Below, piece by piece: positions 1 through 9,677 of a stretch of 27,042 bases of DNA (position 1 is its first letter; every line of letters starts with the position of its first letter). Origin of the DNA: Amoebophrya sp. AT5.2 (lineage: Eukaryota; Sar; Dinophyceae; Syndiniales; Amoebophryaceae); the NCBI GenBank assembly GCA_005223375.1, contig RXOD01004168.1, positions 1 to 27,042 of the forward strand, read 5' to 3'. The notes below the pieces were generated by a model. The model was not told the origin of the DNA, did not search any database, and saw nothing but the letters and a program-made list of their open reading frames with translations. Both the position numbers and the translations under genes were made by a program.

Positions 1-36
1 TCGTACGCGTTCGGACGAAAGTGCACGCTCGCCGCG

Positions 37-3000
37 ATGAAGCGCCGCGCTGCGCAAGCGAAGAGCAACACGCACCGGGTCCGGCTCCTGGCGAATGTGG
101 AAGATATCCGGCAGAAAGTGCGCCGTCTGATGTTTTTCCTCCGCAGCCTGGAACTGCGGAGGTCGCGACTTCTGCGGGACCCCAAGGAAGAAATCGCTTT
201 GAGGGAGCGAAAGCTACGGAATTGCCTGCAGCTGACGGCAACAAGTTCCGTGGAGGAGCAAAAGTCAGCCGTTTCCGACACGAGCAAAAGTCAGCAGCTC
301 GCGCTGGATGGCGCTGACTACGTGCAGAAATCGATGCGGGCGCACGTCGCGAAACAAGCGTTGCTACTTCTGAGCGCGGGAGCGGACTCTAATGCAAGTG
401 GCGTCGCGCCGGGATCAGGATCGGCCCCCTCCACGACTGCTGCGCAAGCTAGTGTTTCTGCGGCAGGAATAAATACAGCGGGACGTCGAGACGATAATTT
501 CGCGGCCCGCCTGAACAAAACGTCCATTCCCCTTCTCCAAGAGGCTTCGCAAGCGTCCATAGAACTCCACTACGTGTCCGACCTCCGGAAGTTTACCACT
601 GCCAGGTGGTGGCGTAGCGTCGGCGACGACGCTTTCCTCGTTCTCGATACCTGCTTGTTCCTCGAGAAGCTCGAGGAAAGCAGCGAGCTTCACCGGGCGC
701 TGGCCTTGCTGCGCCGGTACCTGTTGTTGGAAGGCTGCACGAAGAGAGCGCGAACGGAAGTTGTTCAGGGTCAAGCAGCAGATGACGCACAGCGGAACGT
801 TGGCGCCAATGTTATCGAGGACACCACCGGCTCAACGCCGATTTCCGTGCTGCTGCACTGGTTTTCCGCCTCCGACGTGCCGTCGCTCCCGAACGCGACC
901 ATCGAGCACTCCCTGCGCGTCCTCGAAGAAGAGCTCGTGAGCGATCGCCGCAGAAGTGCACTCAGCGCGGAGGAGAGACACCAGTGCCGGCGCGCCATCA
1001 GCAGTCTGCGGGAGCTACACGGCTTCTGGCGCGTGTGCTTCGCCGTCTCGTCGTCCCCCCAGCACGAGCAGAGTGAAAAGCAGGACCTAGTAGATCTCGA
1101 GGTCCCGCTGCTGCAACAGCTCGAGCGCGCGCAGTGCTCCGCCGGACTCTCCCTCGCGAGCAGCATCCTGCACCTGGACCGCAACTACAACGCCAACTAC
1201 GGCGTCCACTCGTCACGACGAGCTGAAGGAGCTGATGTTGACGGGGGGTACCGGAGTTTCGGCAACCACGACCTGCTCCAACAGTACTGGAAGTCCTTCC
1301 TGAAGCTGCACGCTTTTGCCACCGACAAGCAGCTGTTGCTGGAGAGAGACAAGCAGCGCCACATGCAGAAGTTCGGCTACACAGAAGAAGAGCACGAAAT
1401 GGTGCTTGCGGAACTCGCGGAAATCTACTCGAGTGGGCAGGAGTCGAGTGGGGACGACGAGGAGTCGATTCTTGGGGATGTCGCCGGCGAGCCGCGAGGA
1501 AATGTCTTCACCAGACCACGGGCCCCCACCGCCGGGTCGACATCGACCGGCGGCCCTCCGGACGAAGTCGCGGAGGGCGATGACGACGTGCGGGATTCCG
1601 AAACGCAGCGGATCGCGGGTGAGCTCTCGCGGCTCGCCTCCGCGCAGAAGGAGGTGCGCGTCGACTTTCGCTATCGCCGCAAGAAGCGGAACTTTGTCAA
1701 TTCGGTTGAGTACGAAGGAAAAACGGGGCGCAGGACGAAGGAGACGCTGGACCTAGCGCTGTCGCGGCTGCTGCAGAAGAGCGTGGGCGCGGAAATGCGG
1801 GCGAAGATCAAGCGGAACACGGGAGTGGACACGAAGCGGGACTTCGAGCGCACCGACTCCGCGGACGAGGACGACATCCGGTTGACGAGCGATATCCGCA
1901 ACGTCCTGATGCGGCAGGCGCCGAAGTTGCGGGACCGGAGACACGTCGCGGCGGGCGCGCGCGCGCTGGCGGAGGGCGCGAGCGGAGTTTCCTCCGAGAC
2001 CCGAGACCCAGCACGCGACCTGCGCCGGTTCCACTTGCTCGCCCCCGTGGTGTCGGTGCTGGAGTACCTACGCTGGCTCGCGTCGAAGGTCGACCCGACC
2101 GCCCGACCAACCGCGAGCCAGGAGGCGGAGGAGAAGCGAGCGGCAAGCGCGGGGAGGCCGCGCAACAAGGGCCTCTCCCCAGAGGAGCGGCAGCAAGCGC
2201 GGCACGACGCAAAGTACTTTGTGAACTGCGACCGCCCGGGGTCGATGCCCACCTCCCCGAGCAACTGCTCGCCAGTGGGGTCGCCGGCGGCGGGGCTTGG
2301 TCGGATCCACGGGGATGCGCTGGTGCCGGAGGAAGCGTCTTCGCTCTTCTGGCCGCAGCCAATAAACAGCAGCGCGCAGTCGGAGACGACGCGGCTGCAG
2401 CACGCTTTGTCCCGCACCGGATACCCCGCCGGAGCCAACACGGTGAAGTTAGTGCTCCGGACGACGGTGTATCTGGATAGGACGAGAAGTTCTACTTCTG
2501 GCAAAAGTGGTCCTGGGGCCGCCCCCTCATACCGAGAATCGCTGGACCAAGCGGTTGGCGCGGCGGTGTCCGACGCGACGCTGCGCAAAAAGGCTCTGCT
2601 CTCGCGGGCCTTGCAGCGCTCCAAGGAGCGCTCGCACGAAAACGCGCGGAACCTGGCGCGGGTGCGGCGGCACCACGAGGTTTTGCTGGGGACGATCACG
2701 GCGAAGGATTTCGAGGATCATCGCGGCCGATCAGGTATGGACGAACAAGGAGCGGCGCAACCGAGGTCGCTGGGACGCGCGTTGGATGTAGTGTATCCGC
2801 CGAAGGAGACTACAACTTTCGATCATACCGACCTTGCGGCGATTGACCGTCTATCCGCGGAACTCTCCAGACTCGAGGCGCAGGAAGCGGAAGAGAAGAG
2901 GTACAGAGAGAGCCTGCGGAAGAGTCGGGACAAGAACGAAAGCAGAGACACTGTAGCTGCAGCAGCGGAAGGTGGCGGGGAAGGGGAGGTCGAGGGTCGT

Positions 3001-6000
3001 GGTTTGACTTCGACTTCGAAGATGCCGGGAGTCGGAGTGTATGGCCTTCCCGAGTTTGACGAGGAGGTGGGGGACAAGAGCAAGAAGAAGTCATCAAAGC
3101 TGCCTAAGAAGACGAAGAATTCCAAGATCGTAGACGATCTTCAGGTCGATGAAGGCGCCCCTGACGTGGTTGTGTTTGTCGCCAAGGAAGCTGTGGATCT
3201 GGCACGAGCGAGCGTCGTGCCCGCCGGAGGCGCTCAAGAAAAGGTACGAGAATCGGAAGGAGGCGCCCTCAAGAAGCGCACGCTGGCGCTGTCCACACGC
3301 GACTCGAGCGCCGCGTTTGATCTCTTGGGGCACACTTCACCAGGAGGAGGTCGGGGGCAGGATGACCGCGACCGCACTGACGAGAGTCGCAGCAGGCGAA
3401 GCCGTACGGAAACCATGACGGGGGCGGAGCGTGACGTCCTGCCGGCAGAGCGGACACCGACATCGAGGACGCCGGCGCACAGCGGCGGGGTCGGTTCCGT
3501 GGATGTTTTAGGCCGCGGCGTCGGAGGCGGTGCGGCCGATAGAGGCGGTGTGCTCCGTTTGCAGAAAGAAGCCGCTTCGCAGAAGGAGCGCACCTCTACT
3601 TCCGGCGGCGCCAAAGGGTCGTCTCGTTCTTCGAAGACGGGAGGAGGACGAGAAACCCTAGCTGGTGCCGCGGCCCGGCCCAGAGACAGCAGTCGAGAGG
3701 CAGAGGCAGAGGACATTGCTCTTGGGCTTCATCCAGGACCGAGAATCGCTTCTGAGCGCGTTCCTGGCGCCGCAGGGGACGCCCACCACCCGAAAATCAG
3801 CGGCCTCGACGTGGAGGCGCTGGGCAGGGCGGATTTCGACCGGTATTTGCGGGAGCAAGGTCTGGTTTTGCAAGATTGGATTCCTCATCTCGACCAGGTA
3901 GTTGCCCCAACCGGAAAGTCGTCATCTTCCACCGCGGGCGGGGCCGATGCGGACGCCGAGAGGACGCGTGGTGCAACACAGGTCCAGGGCCCCCCGCCAA
4001 CACACGCGCGGGACTCCTCTCCCTCGTCCGGACACGGGAGTTCCGGCAACGGCAATACCGAAGAGGCAACGGCAATACCGGAGAGGTTAGAGAAAGACGA
4101 GAGGCTTGTCACGACGGAGGCGAAGGGGGAGTTCGGAAAGCCGGATCCGCGAATGAGCAGAAGCGGCGGAGGACGCACATCAACAGAAGCAGACGCAGAG
4201 CGTGAACCTCTAGGAGAACAAGCGCCCGGCTCTCCACCGCTACCGCCACTCCGAGAGCGCTCTCCGGAAATGAAGGATGTTCTCGGTGACCCAGATTTGG
4301 CCAAGTATGTTCACCGTCTCAAGACCGCGCCGTTGCCACCAGTCCCTTCCATGAGTCGCGATACTCATTCCAAGGTCACGGTCGTTAACCAGCGGAACAC
4401 AGGCGGCAAAAGGAGCGTCGGAACATCCAAGCCAGGAGACCTGGCGGAAGATACGCATACGGGAGAGCAGGGGGCAACAGCGGATCACCATAAATTGGTT
4501 TTAGACGGTCAGCCTCCATCGGATTCGGTGGGAGTCGAGGTTGACCCCCAGCTCGCTGCGGACGCTGCGGCACTGGCTTTGGACGCGGAGGATCGGGGTC
4601 GTGACCATCATCTTCTCCAGGAATACATGAGCAGAAGATCGGTCGAACAAGGTGATGAACACGAATCGGAAAGAACCCAATCCGAATCCGCCCGCGAATC
4701 TTCCGAATCGGAGGAAGGGAAACTGAAGAGAGAAGCGGCGGAGGAGGTGCAGGTCGCCATGGCGAGGATCGTGGGGGAGGAAGACCTGGAGGGCGGGCCC
4801 CTGATGTATGGGCGCGACGCGAAGTCGCTCCCGGACTCGCTCGCGAGTTCCGAGCGCCTCAGTCGCGAGGAGGGTCCGGGTAGTTCGGCAGGCGGTGTGT
4901 CACTGGCGGAATCGGAATCATCTGACGAAGGGGGGGACAGGCGTGTCCAACTCAACACGTTTACCGTCAACACAAGCGGAAAAGAAGAAAGCTGGCTGAT
5001 GGAGAGGGCCGAAGGTCAGTACTTCTATTTCACTTTCGCGTCCTGCTCGTTCTCATTGCACCTCCACTTGGATTTCGTATTCGTTTATAAGAAAGTGAGT
5101 TAGTAGCAAGCTTGAACTTCAACTTTTCATTTCTTGACCAGGTTTCGATGTTTACCAACTCGAGCACGTCTGCGACGGCGACGCGCAGGTTCGCGAGCGC
5201 TCCTTCTACTTCGTTGGTGTCCGGCCTCCGCACGGCTGGACTCCGCGACTCTCCAAGGAGGTCTTTCTGTACTACACCTACCGCGAGGGCGGGCAGAGAA
5301 ATTCGGCTGATACAGCCGAGCCGGCCGCGAGCGCGTCCAAGTCCATAAATGAGTTTTCGGCCAGCAGCAGCATCGGAATCGGGGGAACACCTGCAGCTAG
5401 AGCTGCAGGAAGTACTATTCCGGCCGCGGCATCCGCCGCGCACCATCGGTCCGCTCTCTCTCCCGAGCACAGCGAGTTGCAGTTCGATCGGTGGTGGCGT
5501 CGCATGTTTGCGTACGTGGTCGAGCATAACAAAGACATTCTCACGGACGAGAAGTTCTTCGCCCAGGCTGGCGCCCACTACGACGTCATCGTCACGAAGC
5601 GGATTGTCTTGGTGTTCGTGATGAACCTGGCCAAAATTTTGTTGAGGCGGGGCGAGCTCTTCTTCGACACGCACCCGGAGTTTGTGGTGGAGGAGGGACT
5701 GGGGAAAGCCGTGAAAGGGGTGTCGAAAGGCAGCCTGGTGTCGTCGTCCTCGTCCTCGACTTCGTCGTCGGGAAGCAGCAGCTCTTCGTCTTCGGGGCAG
5801 GGGAGCAATAGCTCGTCGTCCTCAGGGTCCTCTTCCGCGTCTTCCAGCACAGAGTTCTCTTCGCTCGATGACGTGTTTGTCCTTCCGCCCCGAGTGGTGT
5901 ACCGCAGCTTTTTGAAGCAGGTGCGCTTGCAGGCCGAGGAAGAGGGACACAAGCGGCACAAGAGGAGCAACAAGGATGAAATGAACAGGACGAAGAACAA

Positions 6001-7798
6001 CACGTCGACTGCCCCAGCCCAAGCGCACGAGCGCGACAAGAACGAAAGCGACGAGGACTCGTCCTCGCAGGAGCCAAACCCAAAGACGTCCGCTCGGCGT
6101 GCGTGCGCGCTGCAGAACTTGCGCGAGTTGGAGAAGACGCGGCTCTGCGGAAAGAGCTGGGACCTGTGGGAGATTGTGAACGCGTTCGAAAACCTCTACC
6201 CAGACGAGGCGAACTTACTCGTGCAGCGGCTGGAACAACTGGGAAGGGAAATCAGCAACCTGCTTTTCATGGCCGGCAGAGGTAGGGGTAGGCGCGGCGG
6301 AAAGTCCACCGCGCAGGGCGCAAGGTCACGGGAAGGATCAACACCTCTGGCTCTGACGCCGCGCCGGAAAATCCAGATACCTCCGACGCAGCAGAGTCGG
6401 AGCCCTTCACCTTCGGCTTCGCCGGAGCAGCTCTCGCAACAGCAGAGCGACCGTCAAGCGCCGATCATGACGAACAAGACCGCGGCCATGGCGGCAGGCA
6501 AAAGAATAGAGGGCGCGCACGCCGTCGCACCTGCTCTTCCCCAGAATTTAGAAGTCGCGTCCCTGTCGTGGTCCATGGATAAAAATGCAGCACCGAAGAG
6601 GGACAAAGCTGCTTTAATTCAACCGAACAGGAGCGAACGCGCCGCATCTTCCACCTCAGCACTTCTGTTTATGCCGGAAGCGGAGCAGGGCGTTGCCGAC
6701 CTGCCCGCTGCTGCAACTCCTGCAGCGCCGTCACCGCTATCTTCGAGCACGCCTATCAAGCGGTTTTCGGCGTCGCCTCGGTCTGGAGTTCGCGAAAAGC
6801 AAAAGCTTGCGCGGAAGACGGGGGATCTCCTCGTCGTGGTTCGATCTCAGACAGCAAGCCGTGGTAGTGCTTCTCCTCCTTGTCCTGGACAAAATGAAGG
6901 TGGTGCTGGTGCGATTCCCGTGCCAAAGCAGGTCGACGCTGGTAGTGGTACCACTTCCAACACGGACGGAGCACTGCTGGAGAAGACAACTTTTAGCTGT
7001 AATGTGGGAGAAGTTGCTCTTCCTGCTGGTGTTGGGGCTCAGCGTGCGGGCGGCGCGCCGACACCAGCGGCGGGCTCCGGTGATGCCGTTGCTTCCTCGC
7101 TGCCTGTGCTTCATCTCGAGCAGACGGCCCCGGCGGCGAAAAGTCCTACCGTATCGTCGACGACCACGACGAACGAGCGAGCCGGCCGCGCCGTCGTTCA
7201 GCCTCAGCGCAACTTCAAGGGGAGCCCAACAGGTGAAGGAGGGCCTGTGGCGGCAGACAACCCATCGACTTCGCCGGGCGCAGGTGGAATTTCAGCCCTG
7301 GCGCGGCAGATTGGACGCGCGCAAGGAAAGCGCAGATCCATGAATCACCAGCTGCAGCCCGGCGGGGAAAGGGTGCGTCTGAAACATGCATCTGCAACTG
7401 CGACAGCAGCAGCGGAGTCTGCAACAACTGTGCGTGCTCTTACAGCACACTTCGCTCCGTCTGGGCGGGCGGTAGCGACAGGGGCGACGAAGAAAGCCGC
7501 TGAAGTAAAGGAGCCTGTGGCCGCCCCTGCTGATTGTTCTGCTTCCGCTGCGCTACCGGCGAAGGCGAGCGTGAAAGGAGTAGATATTGATACAAACGGG
7601 GATCAAGAGGTTGGCGGTGTGGAAGTGTATACCAATTTGCCTGGGAAGGAGGGCGCGGTGCAGTTGGAGAGGGCGGTGCCCATTAGCGTGCTTCAGAGGA
7701 TGCGCAAGAGGGACGGCGCCTTCGTCGTGGGAAAGGATCAGGATGAAGCCCACTCCGTGCGCTGGGGCACGGGTGTGAAGAAAAGCTTGCCAGGATGA
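37..7798 (+). CDS. Giant low-complexity protein, two exons, function unknown
   Basis: Two long open frames become one protein of about 2544 aa when a GT-AG intron is removed: join(37..5014, 5142..7798), stop TGA. The joined frame runs without a stop from the end of exon 1 through a well-ordered stretch (GFDVYQLEHVCDG...) into the region containing QFDRWWRRMFAYVVEHNKD, which supports a single gene. Residues about 1-450 are mainly helical with conserved-looking Leu/Trp blocks (for example RWWRSVGDDAFLVLDTCLFL near residue 190). Residues about 470-1640 are charged, Ser/Gly/Arg-rich and probably disordered. Exon 2 begins with an ordered segment, then a poly-Ser tract (about 5740-5860), then more low complexity with an RGRGRRGG stretch. 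I recognise no catalytic domain or family. The frame is open upstream of the ATG at 37 to the window edge, so the true start may lie outside. A scaffold role is only a guess from composition. Confidence 0.72.
4045..4084 (+). repeat. 20-nt tandem duplication inside a coding exon
   Basis: Two adjacent copies of GGCAACGGCAATACCGAAGA differ at a single base (GAAGA against GGAGA). The 20-nt period is not a multiple of three, so the two copies are read in different frames (GNGNTEE, then ATAIPER) within the disordered part of the giant protein, and the frame stays open. Confidence 0.85.
5015..5141 (+). other. Canonical GT-AG spliceosomal intron (127 nt)
   Basis: The donor is GAAG|GTCAGT and the acceptor is a pyrimidine-rich run ending TTGACCAG|GTTTCG. 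Without splicing, the upstream frame stops at 5101-5103. Splicing joins a one-base phase remainder to GT, giving GGT (Gly), and reads on in the frame of the downstream 773-codon open region. The intron is visibly richer in T than the flanking exons. It serves as an internal control: conventional splicing does operate in this genome, in contrast to the intron at 14230. Confidence 0.8.
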
Positions 7799-8227
7799 GC
7801 GTCATTGTCGCGGAAAGAATGTTGTGTTATACGAACAACAACCATCAATATGCGCGGGCTGAGAAATTTAGCTTCTCTGGAGTTCTGATCGTGAAGAAAA
7901 GTGGACGAGACGACCGAGAGTGACCGTCGTGCATTTTTTCGTAGTCGTTCATCGTGGTCGTGTCGGCGATGCTACACCTCGTTTTCGACAAGAGAGAGGA
8001 TCGTCAATCTCGCTTCCGGGATTCCGATTCATCGACATGTTGGCGCGGGTGGAGGATGGTGTTTTTAGAGAAAATGAAAGGCTACGTCGAGGAGGATCCG
8101 ACGTCATTTTAAACCATGCGTCATTCATCTTGCGTAGGTGCGAGACCTACATGACCTGTAGCAAGCTAGCGCTAGCTAGAGGCTTTTTTTGAATTAATTT
8201 TGGTATTTTCGTAAAAATCGTCCCGCC
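7799..8227. other. Intergenic spacer, no gene seen
   Basis: The spacer between the giant-protein gene and the WIPA-module gene holds no credible coding frame. It contains a small hairpin, GTAGGT-gcgag-ACCTAC, at about 8135-8151, and the palindrome listed separately. The last 50 bases are AT-rich with T-runs, which would suit a trans-splice acceptor region, but I cannot fix the site. Confidence 0.5.
8164..8177. repeat. Perfect 14-bp palindrome followed by a T-tract
   Basis: AGCTAGCGCTAGCT is its own reverse complement and is followed within 8 bases by a run of seven T. It sits 50 bases upstream of the ATG at 8228. The function is unknown. Confidence 0.7.
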
Positions 8228-8674
8228 ATGCCGGCACGACTGACCATGCCGGAGCGGCGCTTTGAGAGCGGCGAGCTCGTGGAGTACGAATCGCGCACAA
8301 TGGGGAGATGGATACCGGCGCAAGTTGTTACGGGGGATCCGCCGTCAACCTCGTTACGGGGGACCCCGTTACCACGTTGCCAGCTGCCGCCCCGCGTCAA
8401 CCTCGATGTGCAGCCGCAAGCGTCGCGGCGGCGCATCCGCCCTCGGATGCCGGCGGGAAACATGCCCCCAGGGCTGCAGCTCGGCTCAGGAGTGGAACAG
8501 CCGGACTCGGAACCTGCGGCGTACGACCATGACGATAGCACGAAATGCACGGCACAGGTGCAGACGGTGGAGTGCCCGACCACGGACCGCGGCGTCCAGA
8601 CGGAAGACCACGCCGCTGCCTGTGGCGCGTGTTTGGGGGGGATCTGGTCCGCGGTTCTCGGGAAGATCGCCTGA
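8228..8674 (+). CDS. Small protein with an SH3-like WIPA module and two VQT motifs
   Basis: 148 aa, stop TGA. Residues 12-72 read FESGELVEYESRTMGRWIPA, then after an insert NLDVQPQASRRRIRP. This fits a short SH3-like module (V-E-Y, W-I-P-A, L-D-V, I-R-P) that I associate with many dinoflagellate and other alveolate proteins. In those the WIPA strand and the LDV strand are separated by only a few residues; here about 24 residues intervene, encoded by an imperfect 26-nt-period repeat. The C-terminal third contains QVQTVE (110-115) and GVQTED (122-127), which resemble LC8 dynein-light-chain recognition motifs, and ends in a Cys/Gly/Trp tail (ACGACLGGIWSAV) that could be hydrophobic. A second in-frame ATG at 8246 is an alternative start. 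The function is not known. The module assignment is from memory of the pattern, not from a search. Confidence 0.6.
   Translation: MPARLTMPERRFESGELVEYESRTMGRWIPAQVVTGDPPSTSLRGTPLPRCQLPPRVNLDVQPQASRRRIRPRMPAGNMPPGLQLGSGVEQPDSEPAAYDHDDSTKCTAQVQTVECPTTDRGVQTEDHAAACGACLGGIWSAVLGKIA
8327..8404 (+). repeat. Imperfect repeat, period 26 nt, three units
   Basis: GTTACGGGGGA begins at 8327 and again at 8353. CGTCAACCTC ends the first unit and recurs 52 bases later at the end of the third unit. The array falls exactly between the codons for WIPA and LDV of the small protein. 26 is not a multiple of three, but three units (78 nt) keep the frame. Confidence 0.55.
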
Positions 8675-9677
8675 CCCGGTCCCCGACTGTTTCTCCTCGG
8701 CGATGATGAGGGATGTTGTTGATCAGTAGACTCATTAGACCATGCTCTATGCCTGCTCCTGCTATGCCTATGCAGTGTCACTCACACTCCTTCGTTATTT
8801 ATCAATCTAGTTCCAGCTGCAGATGCAGATGGAGCTGAAGTAATGATCGGTTTGGTTTTGGTTCTGCGTGTCCTTGTACATTGATTTTGCTTTCAATAGT
8901 TATGCATGGAGTTGTTGCAGTTGTAAAAGAGAGAACATTTCTCATTCATCGCCTGGTTCGGGGGCTGAAAATGCAAATGCATGGCACGGCGTTCCCGGTC
9001 GCGCTCGCGGACAGCTCAGCTTTGAAGATCACGAGGACGAACGAAAATGCATGATAGATTCCGGCGATGGCGAAGGCGAACGCAAAGGAGATGTCGATGC
9101 TGACGCTGAACAAGTCGCCTCCTGCTTCAGAGAATGCGCGACAGAGGCACCGCTTTCGTCGTGACTAACACTATGCAAGTCAGTGATTGATGAAAAAGAA
9201 AAGATTCTGCACTTTGATCGGGCCGCTGCACCAAGAACGAAGGCGGTAGCCGAAGGTGTTCGTGTTCCGATGACCGAATATTTCTCTTCGTGCGTGCAAC
9301 GATCTATACATAGATTCCCTGCTGTTTCGCTTGAAGATCGAGATCCAAAAAAAAGCTTTATTGAATCCCATCGTTCTGGCCAACCACGTTCGCGCTGCCA
9401 CCTTCCTTGGGAAGATCTTCAAACAAAAGCAAATCAACGAAGATCCAGCCCGAGTGTGGATTCCAGGAACAATAGGAACGCGACGCGCGCTCATCGCATT
9501 TTTGTTTATCTTCGTAATTTTCGGTTTAGTTTTTCCATTTCCGCGTAATTTCTTTCAGTGCCAGCGGTACAACATGAGTTGGACGACTTGGTTGAGGACC
9601 GAAGCCTATGGACAGTTCTACGCGCCGAGTTGTACAACAAATCGATAGACTGCTAAGAAAGGGCCCACAGCACCAGA
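8675..9677 (+). other. Spacer with a splice acceptor and possible unresolved exons
   Basis: No complete gene is supported. A frame open from 9274 to 9648 reads plausibly between about 9298 and 9500 (DLYIDSLLFRLKIEIQKKAL, then a basic stretch), with GC-leaning third positions but no ATG. The sequence CGTAATTTCTTTCAG ends at 9558 and is a textbook 3' splice acceptor. It could be the spliced-leader acceptor of the exonuclease gene (ATG 120 bases downstream) or a cis acceptor: from 9559 a different frame reads PAVQHELDDLVEDRSLW, ending at TAA 9654-9656. A weak GTG-initiated frame at 8868-9164 is acidic and unrecognised. Confidence 0.35.

Noticed and set aside
1671..2699. 342-aa ORF on the minus strand
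   Set aside because: It mirrors the codons of the + strand gene (Arg/Ser/Pro-rich, no domain); long antisense frames are expected opposite GC-rich coding sequence.
5477..7798. Separate 773-aa gene starting at ATG 5477
   Set aside because: The frame is open upstream to the splice acceptor at 5141 and joins the long upstream frame exactly in phase through a good GT-AG intron, so this is the second exon, not a gene of its own.
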